From contig JAKBVZ010000035.1 of NCBI GenBank assembly GCA_021841005.1, positions 1 to 64,000 of the forward strand: a stretch of DNA of 64,000 bases, given 5' to 3'. Position 1 is the stretch's first letter. The number at the start of each line of letters is the position of its first letter. The DNA is from Actinomycetes bacterium (lineage in GTDB: Bacteria; Actinomycetota; Acidimicrobiia; Acidimicrobiales; JAMCPL01). A model generated the notes under the pieces. That model did not search any database and was not told where the DNA came from. It saw only the letters and a program-made list of their open reading frames with translations. Shown here piece by piece: positions 53,302 through 61,567 of this stretch. The position numbers and the translations under genes are program-made.

Positions 53302-54336
53302 TCAGCAGCCGGCGGTTGTGGCATTACCGGTAGATGTGCCGGGAATGGCGGGGATGGAGTTGCGCGTTGCCGTACCGGCGGCGGGAGTAGTGCTGGCAAC
53401 CGTGGCAGGAGAGGCGCTGTTGTGGGCAGGGCAGAGGTCCTTGAATCCGCACCATCCACACAGTCCCGAGATGCGCGGCAGGAAACCACCGCCATCACAT
53501 GCTTTCACTACGGCGTTCCACAGAGCGGATATGTTCTTGCGCATTGCGCGTATTGCCTGGTCCGACGGTCCTATGGAAAGCACGCAGGGCTGCTGCAGGT
53601 ACAGTAGCTGCACTTTGGCAGGTCGTATCCCTATCACTTCCTCGCAGAGCAACGCGTACATGTTCACACCGTGGAAGCGCGCCCTTTCGAACCCGCTCGA
53701 CGGTGCGCGGCCGGTCTTGTAGTCGGTAATGGTCAGGTTGCCGTTCCCGTCCATGTCCAGGCGATCGATGATGCCCCTCAGCCTGGTGCCTCCAACGTCC
53801 GCCTCCAGCGCCATCTCTATGCCCGCCGGGTATATTGTGTCAGGGTCTTCAAGATGGAAGTAGCCATCGATCAGCGCTTTGGCCTGCCGGAGAAGCGCCG
53901 CCAGTCCGGAATCGTCGAGTTCCAGCGCATCCAGGTCGGGGTCATCTCCGGTCATTGCATCGAGCTCCGATTCAGCGAAACCGCATGCCCTTTCCAGGGA
54001 GCGTTGTCCTGCCGGTAGCTCCCAGAACAGCCTTTCCAGTGCCCTGTGTACCAGCGTGCCCTTGACGGCATGGATGGATGGAGCTTCCTTCAATCCGTCG
54101 ATATAAGAGAACTTGAAGGAAAGGGGGCAGTCCTTGAATGTCGCGATCTTCGATGGCGACAAAGATCTAGGCAACGCGTGGCAGGATCCCAGTCCCTGTC
54201 CCTGTACAGGCTCGGTGCTCGTGATGCCGGGCTGGAGGCGGCTCGCAGATGGCAGGAGGGGCCTAGATGGCGATCCTGAAAGTGGTGGTTCTGAAAGTGG
54301 TGGTTCTGCGGGTAGCTGTCCGGGATCGGGAAGCAT
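53302..54336 (-). CDS. RecB-family PD-(D/E)XK exonuclease-like protein
   Basis: A 344-residue nuclease of the RecB/Cas4-like PD-(D/E)XK family. Motifs are LSPSKIATFKDCPLSFKFSY (first Fe-S cysteine), KGTLVHRALERLF (motif with His), LRGIIDRLDMDGNGNLTITD followed by YKTG (catalytic D...D-Y-K), and CGWCGFKDLCPAHN (three more cysteines for a 4Fe-4S cluster). The N-terminus before SLSPSK is low complexity, with an SGSESGG-type repeat (15-bp units near 54276-54305). I take the ATG at 54336, which overlaps the TGA of the upstream lipoprotein gene (TGATG); the ORF track extends 31 codons further. Confidence 0.85.
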   Translation of the reverse strand: MLPDPGQLPAEPPLSEPPLSGSPSRPLLPSASRLQPGITSTEPVQGQGLGSCHALPRSLSPSKIATFKDCPLSFKFSYIDGLKEAPSIHAVKGTLVHRALERLFWELPAGQRSLERACGFAESELDAMTGDDPDLDALELDDSGLAALLRQAKALIDGYFHLEDPDTIYPAGIEMALEADVGGTRLRGIIDRLDMDGNGNLTITDYKTGRAPSSGFERARFHGVNMYALLCEEVIGIRPAKVQLLYLQQPCVLSIGPSDQAIRAMRKNISALWNAVVKACDGGGFLPRISGLCGWCGFKDLCPAHNSASPATVASTTPAAGTATRNSIPAIPGTSTGNATTAGC

Positions 54337-54896
54337 CAGGACGGGCAACCTGGTATCGGAGCCTTGGAATTGGAATACTCCGAGAACAAGCCGAGGAGCC
54401 CGCATACAGTGCTCTTGGCCACCAGCCATTTTCCACCTGTAAATACTGCGTAACCCGCGCCAGAGGTAAGCGTCTGCCCGCTAGGGGAAAGGATCGTGTA
54501 AGCTGCCTTGGCGCACGGGTAGGCCAGCCCGCTGTCGGCGCACTGTGTCTTCGTATACGGAGTAACCGAGCTCACCTTTGCTCCAGCCGCCGCTTTCGCC
54601 AGTGAGGATGACATTGCTGTACTCACTGCCTTTTGCAGAGCTTTGCCATCCTGGATGGCATCAAGCTTGTTGGAGAGCGACGGGTTATGTAGGTCGAAGA
54701 AGTTCCCGTAGGCGGTTGCCACTTCCTTTCTGGTGACTGCAGCACTTGGAACCTTTACGGTAGGCGTGCTAGGAGGTTTCGAGGATGAGCAGGAAGCTAG
54801 CCATGATCCACCGGCCATTACCATCACTAGGACCGCGCAGCAGCGTTTCCAGCCTGCAATATTGGTTGAACTGGTACCAGCGGTACTTCTGATCAT
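54336..54896 (-). CDS. Putative lipoprotein of unknown function
   Basis: The function is not recognised. The N-terminus has a signal peptide with lipobox (AVLVMVMAGGSWLASCSSSK), predicting a lipid-anchored extracytoplasmic protein of about 150 residues. The mature part starts with a Ser/Pro/Thr linker. It then has a helical segment (TAYGNFFDLHNPSLSNKLDA), a Ser/Ala-rich part and a C-terminal YTILSPSGQTLTSGAGYAVF, GGKWLVAKSTVCGLL. The overall form resembles small actinobacterial secreted proteins with a low-molecular-weight T-cell-antigen-like fold, but that is a guess. The stop overlaps the start of the RecB-like gene. Confidence 0.75.
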   Translation of the reverse strand: MIRSTAGTSSTNIAGWKRCCAVLVMVMAGGSWLASCSSSKPPSTPTVKVPSAAVTRKEVATAYGNFFDLHNPSLSNKLDAIQDGKALQKAVSTAMSSSLAKAAAGAKVSSVTPYTKTQCADSGLAYPCAKAAYTILSPSGQTLTSGAGYAVFTGGKWLVAKSTVCGLLGLFSEYSNSKAPIPGCPS

Positions 54897-55015
54897 GTGG
54901 TCAATGATACAGCTTTCACGAATACGTCACATGTCGGCTCGCAATATTCCATGTCGCACCAGTTGCCGGTGGGTACCTATGGTGTCACCAAAGGAGCGTT
55001 AGGTGCTTACCGGGA

Positions 55016-55124
55016 GTTCCAAGCGGTCCTTGACAATCTTCATATCGCCCTTCACTTGAGTTCTCCAAACGTGATTCTCTCACCTTTGTTCCAAGCGGTC
55101 CTTGACAATCTTCATATCGCCCTT
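55016..55124. repeat. 37-bp direct repeat pair separated by 35 bp
   Basis: GTTCCAAGCGGTCCTTGACA continuing to CGCCCTT (37 bp) occurs at 55016-55052 and 55088-55124. The right copy is the 3' end of the coiled-coil gene on the minus strand; the left copy lies beyond its stop. Confidence 0.97.
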
Positions 55125-55418
55125 AAGCTCTCCTACGTCTTTAACTATCTGATCCATCCGGGCGGTCAGATCTGAACTGAGCTTGTCTATCTTGGAGAGG
55201 ATAAAAAGCAGGAAGCTGACGCTCATGGAAGCAAGTATGCCCAATGCCGTCCAAGTGATAGCAACCTCCATGGCATCTATCATATCATTGATCAGTTTGC
55301 ACAGTGGCGTATAAGGGGCTCTTAGAATATGAGGGGGTTCAGCACTTTGCACGATACGTATAGGGATGGCCTCGAGTGAATCCTTAGCGGGTAGAGGTGC
55401 TTTTCCACCATACGTCAT
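55080..55418 (-). CDS. Small membrane protein with C-terminal coiled coil
   Basis: The function is not recognised. The 112 residues have one hydrophobic segment (AITWTALGILASMSVSFLLF) followed by a predicted coiled coil (SKIDKLSSDLTARMDQIVKD, VGELKGDMKIVKDRLEQR). This layout is common in small phage-like or envelope-associated proteins. The region before the membrane segment is not obviously conserved, and an internal start at MIDAMEVAITW is possible. The final codons lie in a 37-bp direct repeat that is duplicated downstream of the stop. Confidence 0.55.
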   Translation of the reverse strand: MTYGGKAPLPAKDSLEAIPIRIVQSAEPPHILRAPYTPLCKLINDMIDAMEVAITWTALGILASMSVSFLLFILSKIDKLSSDLTARMDQIVKDVGELKGDMKIVKDRLEQR

Positions 55419-55474
55419 CGGCAGCCTGCACGGAAAATGTCATGGTACGTAAAAGCCTGTAAGATTGGCCCGGT

Positions 55475-55843
55475 ATGATTGAGATAGATCAAATAGTACT
55501 CGTGGCCACCATGGTCCTGGCATTCCTGGTCCTGGTTGCTGGGATCGTCATAATTGTCTTGCTGACCAGGTTGCGCCGGGCACTCCAGGAGATGGTCACC
55601 CGCATCGACAGTGAGAGCATACCGGTGCTCAGGGACGCAAGGATCCTGGCCGAGCAGGCAGCTGGCGAGATGGAGAGGGTGGGCGATGTCATGGAGGTAA
55701 CCGAGGCAGTATCCGCTACGGTGGATTCCGCCTCGCGACTTGCATACCGTATATTTGCCAACCCATTCGTGAAGACGGTGGCCTATGCATCGGGATTCAG
55801 GAAGGCGGGCAACCGGTTGCTCTCGCCAGGAGAGGATAGGTAG
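55475..55843 (+). CDS. DUF948-type small membrane protein
   Basis: This 122-residue protein has an N-terminal hydrophobic helix (IVLVATMVLAFLVLVAGIVI) and a helical region (LRRALQEMVTRIDSESIPVL, RDARILAEQAAGEMERVGDV) typical of the DUF948 family. The C-terminal SRLAYRIFANPFVKTVAYAS followed by GFRKAGNRL is the usual actinobacterial end. Genes of this type, with a second small gene, commonly precede alaS in actinobacteria, as here. The function is unknown; an envelope role is often suggested. The next gene starts 16 bp downstream. Confidence 0.8.
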   Translation: MIEIDQIVLVATMVLAFLVLVAGIVIIVLLTRLRRALQEMVTRIDSESIPVLRDARILAEQAAGEMERVGDVMEVTEAVSATVDSASRLAYRIFANPFVKTVAYASGFRKAGNRLLSPGEDR

Positions 55844-55859
55844 AGGGACGTAGGCGGCA

Positions 55860-56207
55860 ATGTTGAAGAGGGCACGATGGTTCATATGGGGAGCGTTGGC
55901 CGGTGCGGTAGGCGCTGTGGTTGGCCGGCGCAGGGTGCTGGCTCGACTCCACGACATATCGGAACCAGATGGACAATCCACTCCTGCAGCCAAGACGCTG
56001 AACATGGCGGCTTGGGGTGCAAAACAAGTGGGCAGGGGCGTGGATCTGACCGCGTCGAAAACCAGCGGGCTGTTCAGGAGCGCAATAGACGCAGGGAGGG
56101 ATGAAGCCAGGCGCAAGGAGGCCGAGATGTGGGAGGAGATTTCCAGTCATCGGAACGGCTTACGACCCGGTGGTTGCCCTCAGCATCTCCATGACCAGCT
56201 AATGTAG
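55860..56207 (+). CDS. Small conserved protein of the pre-alaS cluster
   Basis: This 115-residue protein starts with a glycine-rich hydrophobic helix (WFIWGALAGAVGAVVGRRR) followed by a polar helical region (AARRKEAEMW-like ending). It matches the short gene usually found between DUF948 and alaS. The function is unknown. The last ten codons (PQHLHDQLM) are in a 36-bp sequence that is repeated exactly 71 bp downstream, so the native C-terminus may have been altered by that repeat. Confidence 0.65.
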   Translation: MLKRARWFIWGALAGAVGAVVGRRRVLARLHDISEPDGQSTPAAKTLNMAAWGAKQVGRGVDLTASKTSGLFRSAIDAGRDEARRKEAEMWEEISSHRNGLRPGGCPQHLHDQLM

Positions 56208-56279
56208 GCTGCTGCGGCCACTATGCCGCAGCCCGTGTACAGCGTTGCCCTCAGCATCTCCATGACCAGCTAATGTAGG
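56173..56279. repeat. 36-bp direct repeat pair separated by 35 bp
   Basis: GTTGCCCTCAGCATCTCCAT continuing to AATGTAGG (36 bp) occurs at 56173-56208 and 56244-56279. The left copy is the 3' end of the small gene; the right copy ends 5 bp before the alaS ATG. Confidence 0.97.
56211..56232 (+). terminator. Perfect stem-loop upstream of alaS
   Basis: GCTGCGGC and GCCGCAGC form an 8-bp stem with a 6-nt loop (CACTAT) in the 35-bp spacer between the two 36-bp repeats. It could terminate the upstream genes or attenuate alaS. No U-tract follows. Confidence 0.4.
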
Positions 56280-56284
56280 TACCT

Positions 56285-58846
56285 ATGGTAGGTTCCGAGC
56301 GCTTGCGTTCTGAGTTTGTTAAGTTCTTTGTAGGCCGAGGGCACGTAGAGGTCCCCTCTGCCAGTCTTGTGCCTCCCGATCCCTCCATAATGTTCACTAT
56401 TGCAGGGATGGTGCAGTTCAAGCCATATTTCCTCGGGCTGGAGACGCCACCCTGGCCACGAGCTACCAGTGTACAGAGATGCTTTCGCACCTCTGATATT
56501 GAAATCGTGGGCACCACCACGAGGCACTGTACCTTCTTCGAGATGCTCGGTAATTTCAGTTTCGGTGATTATTTCAAAGAAGGTGCCATAGCCTATGCGT
56601 GGGATTTTGTCACTGAAACCTTGGGCATAGACGGTGATCGGCTCTGGGTTACGGTTTATGAAGACGATGACGAGGCGGAGCGGATATGGCGTGATGGTGT
56701 CGGCATGCGCCAGGAACGTATCCAGAGAATGGGCGACGACAACTTTTGGAAGATGGGAGATACGGGACCCTGTGGTCCCAGTTCGGAGATATATTTCGAC
56801 AGGGGAGAAGCATATGGAGCGGGCGATGGACCGGCCAGTTCCGGTAGCGACAGGTATGTGGAGATCTGGAATCTGGTTTTCATGGAACTGGAGCGGGCTT
56901 CTGACGGCGGTCTCAAGGAACTTCCTAGGCGTAATATAGATACGGGAGCCGGACTGGAACGAATCCTACCCATTGTCGATGGAGTGGACTCGATGTTCGA
57001 CACCGATTTGTTCGTACCACTGCTTGATAAGGCGCAGTCCATAACAGGCGTGCGCCAGGGGAGGGATCCCGACGAGACGCGTAGTCTCAGAGTGATGGCG
57101 GATCATGCTAGGGCCATGGTCTGCCTGGTGGCCGACGGGGTGGCTCCCTCCAATGAAGGAAGGGGAAGCGTGCTGCGTCGCATTATAAGAAGAGCTGTGT
57201 TGCGAGCCTTCCAACTCGGTTCCTCCGGTGCTGTGTGTGCTTCCTTGGGTGCGGTTGCGGTGGATACGCTTGGTGGCGTGTTCGAGAAGCTCGAAACTTC
57301 CAGGGATGCGATACTTGACACCCTTGACCGGGAGGAGGCGGCATTCCGGCGTACCTTGGAGCGGGGGCACTCCATCCTTGATCAGGAACTCACCAGTGGC
57401 AACGATATATCGGGGTCGACAGCATTCACCTTGCACGATACATATGGTTTTCCCATCGAGCTCACCACGGAGATTGCCGGTATCGCAGGAGTGGCTGTCG
57501 ACGTGGAAGGGTACGAAAGAGAGATGGAAGCACAGAGGGATCGTGCCCGCCAGGCGTTGAAGGTCAGCAGGCGTCTGGCTATGGATGGTAATGACGGCGA
57601 GTTGTTCACGCGGTTGCTGGAGAAGTCGGGCCCTACGGTCTTCGTAGGCTACGATACCGAAGATGCGGGAGCCACCCTGCTGGCTGTCGTTCCCACGGAC
57701 ACACCAGGAGTTGCTGACATCATACTGGACAGGACACCTTTCTATGCAGAGAGCGGTGGACAGGTGGGCGATACGGGTGAGATCAGGTGCGGAGATGGCT
57801 TGGCCTGGGTGCTCGATACGCAGAGCAAGGCAGGCGGGATTATTGTTCACCGGGCTAGGGTGTCTGGGCAGATGCACCCAGGTGATCCGGTACGTGCTGT
57901 GGTTGACAGCGCAAGAAGGGCCGATCTGCGCCGTAACCACACGGGAACGCACCTACTGCACAGTGCACTGAGACAGGTCCTAGGAGACCACGTCCATCAG
58001 CAGGGCTCATTGGTGGCGCCCGGCAGGTTGCGCTTTGATTTTTCCCATCACTCCCGTGTCCTGCCCGAAGAATTGAACGAGATAATGAATATGGCCAATG
58101 CCGATGTGATCAGCGATGCTGTAGTGCACACGGTTGTGACCGATAGGGCAACTGCTGAGTCGATGGGAGCCCTTGCTTTTTTTGGGGACCGCTACGGCAA
58201 TGAAGTGCGGGTGGTCAAGGCCGGTGAGCACTCTACGGAGTTCTGCGGAGGAACGCATGTCTCTTCACTGGGCCAGATAGGTCCAATCCTGATTGTCTCG
58301 GAATCATCCATTGGGTCCAATACGCGGAGGATGGAAGCCGTTACGGGCATGGATGCCGCAGGCAAGCTGGTGGAGCGCTCTTACATGGTCGAGTCGGCAT
58401 CCAGGGCCCTCAATGTCGAACCAGAGGAGTTGCTGGAGGGGATAGGCAGGCTGGTGGAACAGAAGCAGCTGGCCGTGAAGGAACTGGATCGCCTGAAAGC
58501 ACAGCGCCTGGAAGGCCTGGCGTTCGACCTCGCAGGCATGGCCAGTAATGGTATATTGGTTTCCAGGGTGGATGGACTTTCCAATGATGACATGAGAGAC
58601 GTGGCGCTCAAGGTCAGAGGGCATGGCGTTGCGGCGACCCTGCTCGCAGGATCACCGGACGGATCGAAAGCAGCCGTTGCAGTGGCGACTGACGGGAGCA
58701 GGGACGCGCGCGAGCTGGTGAAGGCGTTGGCTGGCATAATCAAAGGTGGCGGAGGGGGGAGCGCTGAAGTTGCAGTTGCAGGCGGTAAGGATGCATCCGG
58801 CCTAGACGAGCTGGTGGAGCGAGCTCGGAGGTTGATCGCTGGGTAA
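56285..58846 (+). CDS. alaS: Alanyl-tRNA synthetase
   Basis: This class II synthetase charges tRNA-Ala. The 853 residues show the catalytic domain (LRSEFVKFFVGRGHVEVPSA, SIMFTIAGMVQFKPYFLGLE, QRCFRTSDIEIVGTTTRHCT, FFEMLGNFSFGDYFKEGAI, GDTGPCGPSSEIYFDRGE). The editing domain shows RNHTGTHLLHSALRQVLGDH and the zinc-binding TEFCGGTHVSSLGQIG. A C-Ala domain ends the protein. The start at 56285 (MVGSERLRSEF) has no strong ribosome-binding site. The gene opens the alaS-ruvX-mltG-aroE-ftsW operon, with the next gene overlapping its end. Confidence 0.97.
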   Translation: MVGSERLRSEFVKFFVGRGHVEVPSASLVPPDPSIMFTIAGMVQFKPYFLGLETPPWPRATSVQRCFRTSDIEIVGTTTRHCTFFEMLGNFSFGDYFKEGAIAYAWDFVTETLGIDGDRLWVTVYEDDDEAERIWRDGVGMRQERIQRMGDDNFWKMGDTGPCGPSSEIYFDRGEAYGAGDGPASSGSDRYVEIWNLVFMELERASDGGLKELPRRNIDTGAGLERILPIVDGVDSMFDTDLFVPLLDKAQSITGVRQGRDPDETRSLRVMADHARAMVCLVADGVAPSNEGRGSVLRRIIRRAVLRAFQLGSSGAVCASLGAVAVDTLGGVFEKLETSRDAILDTLDREEAAFRRTLERGHSILDQELTSGNDISGSTAFTLHDTYGFPIELTTEIAGIAGVAVDVEGYEREMEAQRDRARQALKVSRRLAMDGNDGELFTRLLEKSGPTVFVGYDTEDAGATLLAVVPTDTPGVADIILDRTPFYAESGGQVGDTGEIRCGDGLAWVLDTQSKAGGIIVHRARVSGQMHPGDPVRAVVDSARRADLRRNHTGTHLLHSALRQVLGDHVHQQGSLVAPGRLRFDFSHHSRVLPEELNEIMNMANADVISDAVVHTVVTDRATAESMGALAFFGDRYGNEVRVVKAGEHSTEFCGGTHVSSLGQIGPILIVSESSIGSNTRRMEAVTGMDAAGKLVERSYMVESASRALNVEPEELLEGIGRLVEQKQLAVKELDRLKAQRLEGLAFDLAGMASNGILVSRVDGLSNDDMRDVALKVRGHGVAATLLAGSPDGSKAAVAVATDGSRDARELVKALAGIIKGGGGGSAEVAVAGGKDASGLDELVERARRLIAG

Positions 58847-59354
58847 CGGTGGTTCCCTTCGTAGTATCGGGGTGGACCTCGGGGCACGGCGGGTGGGCAT
58901 TGCTGTTTCGGATTCGAAGGGATCCATGGCCACGCCTCTCACTACCTTGTACCGGGCTGATCCAAAGAAGGCTGGAGCAAGAAAGGCCGGAGGTGCTCAG
59001 AGGGTCGGAGGTCAGCCTGGTGTGGCACCGGACGCTCTGTACATGGAGATCCTGGATATTGCGGTTGAATACGAGGCGGGGTGGGTGGTAGTGGGCCTGC
59101 CGGTCAACATGGACGGATCGGAGGGGCCGGCGGCGCTTTCTGCGCGGTCCGAAGCGGCTGAGCTTGCGGCGCTTGGGGAGCATTATGGCATAAGAGTCGA
59201 GCTTATGGATGAGCGCCTGACCTCCAGCCATTCCGAGAGGAGCCTGTCGTCGTTGGGGCTGGACGGCAAGCGTAGCAGGAGGGTGGTGGATCAGGTTGCA
59301 GCTTCGGTATTGCTGCAGTCGTGGCTGGATGCGCAGCGGATCGGTGATCCTTGA
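58839..59354 (+). CDS. ruvX: RuvX/YqgF Holliday-junction resolvase-like protein, probable CTG start
   Basis: A YqgF-fold protein, putative pre-16S rRNA nuclease or Holliday-junction resolvase. Motifs are SIGVDLGARRVGIAVSD (catalytic Asp in GVDLG), VVVGLPVNMDGSEGPAALSA, VELMDERLTSSHSE and VVDQVAASVLLQSWLD. The ORF track starts at the GTG at 58872, which leaves the catalytic Asp as residue 2 and deletes the first strand. In frame upstream no ATG/GTG/TTG exists before a stop. A CTG at 58839 has GGAGG with 7-nt spacing (inside the alaS end) and gives an N-terminus of normal length, so I propose it. A Lys/Gly/Ala-rich insert (PKKAGARKAGGAQRVGGQPG) lies after LYRAD. Confidence 0.85.
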   Translation: MGNGGSLRSIGVDLGARRVGIAVSDSKGSMATPLTTLYRADPKKAGARKAGGAQRVGGQPGVAPDALYMEILDIAVEYEAGWVVVGLPVNMDGSEGPAALSARSEAAELAALGEHYGIRVELMDERLTSSHSERSLSSLGLDGKRSRRVVDQVAASVLLQSWLDAQRIGDP

Positions 59355-60463
59355 TTTTTGGCAGGTCATTCCACAGGAACTCATCAGGTCTTGCCGCCGG
59401 TCAAGAGGCGCAGCACAAGGCATCGACCCTTCATGGGCTGTTTCGCAAGAGTCTTCTGCTGGAATTCGCGGTGATGTGTGCCGTCATCGCCATACCGGTT
59501 GGAATATCGATGGCGTGGTACGAGAACGTATGTGCCGGATCGCCAGGGGGCAGGCCCGTGGTGGTGGCGGTCAAGAGTGGGGAGAGCGCCACTGGAGTGA
59601 TGGACACGTTGACCAAGGATGGCGTAGTGACTGATACGCTTGCAATGCGGGTGTATATGTTGTTGCACGGAACGCCCAGCATAGAGGTGGGCCTATATAG
59701 GTTCTTCAAGCACGAATCGTTTGCGGGGATCACTGGCACGCTGGAGGGTGGACCGGATGTCGCAGATGTCGTTGTGCAGCCGGGCGCCACCATCGACCAG
59801 GTTGCTCTTGAGGTGTCGCAGGCCACGTCCCGCAGCGCGGGGAGCTTTTACAATGCCCTTTCCTCCGCTGTCCACGCGAGTAGCTTGATAGGAGCTATCG
59901 TACCACGTAATGCAACAAGCATGGAAGGCATGGTGGGAACAGGTACTTATAGGATCCTTCCCGGGGAGAGTCTGGATATTATCGCTCGCCAGATGGTGGC
60001 GAGGTACGGAGCGGAGTTGGAGAAGACGGGGCTTATCCAGTCGGCTCGCCATTTCGGTATTACCCCGTATCAAGCTATGATCGTAGCATCTCTGGTCCAG
60101 GAGGAAGGTGTCTATACTTCGAATATGCCCAAGGTTGCTCGTGTCGTCTACAACCGTCTCAGCCAGCGAATGAAGTTACAGCTGGATGCCACCGTGCTGT
60201 ATGCGCTTCACCGGTCGGGCGGTGTAGTCACGGGGAGCGATCTCTCCGTCCAGTCACCGTATAATACCTACCTGCACGCGGGCTTGCCTCCCACGCCGAT
60301 AGGCATAGCATCGATTCAAGCACTTGACGCGACCGTCCATCCGGCCAATGGCGCCTGGTTATTTTTTGTGGTCGTTTCTCAATCAGGCAAGGAGGCGTTC
60401 TCGGATACCCTTGCCCAGCAGCTTGTAAACGAGAAGATAGCGAGGCGGAATGGCATACTCTGA
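59351..60463 (+). CDS. mltG: Endolytic transglycosylase MltG
   Basis: A membrane-anchored peptidoglycan-cleaving enzyme that terminates glycan strands. The 370 residues start with a basic cytoplasmic part and one membrane segment (LEFAVMCAVIAIPVGISMAW). A LysM-like subdomain (VVVAVKSGESATGVMDTLTK) and the YceG domain follow, with QAMIVASLVQEEGVYTSNMP (catalytic glutamate), KVARVVYNRLSQRMKLQLDA and SPYNTYLHAGLPPTPIGIAS. The TTG start overlaps the ruvX stop (TTGA), giving coupling. It lies in the typical ruvX-mltG-aroE order. Confidence 0.95.
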   Translation: MIFGRSFHRNSSGLAAGQEAQHKASTLHGLFRKSLLLEFAVMCAVIAIPVGISMAWYENVCAGSPGGRPVVVAVKSGESATGVMDTLTKDGVVTDTLAMRVYMLLHGTPSIEVGLYRFFKHESFAGITGTLEGGPDVADVVVQPGATIDQVALEVSQATSRSAGSFYNALSSAVHASSLIGAIVPRNATSMEGMVGTGTYRILPGESLDIIARQMVARYGAELEKTGLIQSARHFGITPYQAMIVASLVQEEGVYTSNMPKVARVVYNRLSQRMKLQLDATVLYALHRSGGVVTGSDLSVQSPYNTYLHAGLPPTPIGIASIQALDATVHPANGAWLFFVVVSQSGKEAFSDTLAQQLVNEKIARRNGIL

Positions 60464-60502
60464 AGCAACCACGGAATTACCGTCTGGCTGGATTGTCGTC
60501 TG

Positions 60503-61567
60503 GTGAGACCGTTGCCTGCCCAGCCTGAACCCTATCCCTCTGTGCCTGCCCAGTCCGCAGATGCCGAGCCCTCTTCACACCCGGCCAGTTCTACCTGGAG
60601 TTCCTCTGGTCAGACACAGCCGAGGATGTCTCCGTTGTGGCCTTCGGCGCGCTCGGTGGTGGTCGCAGTGATTGGTGATCCGGTCGCTCATTCGCTCTCC
60701 CCGTTACTGCATAATGCCGCCTTTGATGCTCTGGGAATGGATTGGGTGTCTGTGGCGTATACCGTGAATGAGCATGAGTGCGAGGCGGCACTGGATGGGA
60801 TGAGGGCGCTCAAGATGGCTGGACTTTCCGTGACCATGCCCTTGAAGACAAGAGCCGCCTCTTTGATGGATCGGCTGACCCCTACCGCGGAGGTTCTCGG
60901 TGCAGTCAACTGTGTCACTCTTTCAGACGGATTGCTCACAGGTGATTCGACCGATGGCGAGGGTTTTGTGGCTTCCTTACGGGAGCTGTGCGATGCCGAT
61001 CTGCATGCCATGCGTTGTGCCATTGTAGGTACGGGTGGCGCAGCACGTGCAGTTGCCTATGCCTTGGGAGTGAACGGCGCCGGGGATATTGCAATTGTGG
61101 GCAGATCGTCGGCCAGGGTGGATGCAACCGTAGCTGTAGCCGGTACGGCTGGTCGGGCAGGCAGCAGCGATGATATATCGACAGTCGATCTTATCGTACA
61201 GGCTACGCCAGTTGGCATGACTGGCAGGGGTCGGGGTGCTTCGGGAGGGGAAGCAGCAGGTCGGGGTGCTTCGGACGACAGGGAAGAGGGGATTACAGGG
61301 GGAAGGGCCGGGGAGTCAGCCGGCATGCCGTTCGATCCAAACTTGCTGAGAGAAGGCCAGTTGCTGGTGGATCTCATCTACCATCCAGAAGTTACGCCCA
61401 TCATGGATGCTGCAGCCCTGCGGGGCGTGAGGGCCGTGAATGGGCTAGGCATGCTTGTACACCAGGCGGCTCTCCAGATTGCCAGGTGGTGTGAGGTAGA
61501 CCCCCCCGTAGAGGCTATGTGGGCAGCCGTGCGTGCTGGTTCTCAGGTAGGCTGGATACAGCAATGA
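60503..61567 (+). CDS. aroE: Shikimate dehydrogenase
   Basis: NADP-dependent reduction of 3-dehydroshikimate to shikimate. Motifs are VVAVIGDPVAHSLSPLLHNA, GLSVTMPLKTRAA (catalytic Lys), LTGDSTDGEGFVASL (catalytic Asp), AIVGTGGAARAVAYALG (NADP loop), LIVQATPVGM and VNGLGMLVHQAALQIARWCE. It has 354 residues against about 275. The N-terminus has a Pro/Ser-rich extension of about 50 residues, and a Gly/Ala insert (GRGRGASGGEAAGRGASDDR) follows ATPVGM, with an 18-bp-type duplication of AGGTCGGGGTGCTTCGG. The GTG start is 39 bp after mltG. Its TGA overlaps the ftsW ATG. Confidence 0.95.
   Translation: MRPLPAQPEPYPSVPAQSADAEPSSHPASSTWSSSGQTQPRMSPLWPSARSVVVAVIGDPVAHSLSPLLHNAAFDALGMDWVSVAYTVNEHECEAALDGMRALKMAGLSVTMPLKTRAASLMDRLTPTAEVLGAVNCVTLSDGLLTGDSTDGEGFVASLRELCDADLHAMRCAIVGTGGAARAVAYALGVNGAGDIAIVGRSSARVDATVAVAGTAGRAGSSDDISTVDLIVQATPVGMTGRGRGASGGEAAGRGASDDREEGITGGRAGESAGMPFDPNLLREGQLLVDLIYHPEVTPIMDAAALRGVRAVNGLGMLVHQAALQIARWCEVDPPVEAMWAAVRAGSQVGWIQQ

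Noticed and set aside
55016-56279. CRISPR-like repeat-spacer-repeat units (36-37 bp repeats, 35-bp spacers)
   Set aside because: There are only two repeats in each pair, the repeats differ between pairs, each repeat is part of a protein-coding gene end, and there are no cas genes.
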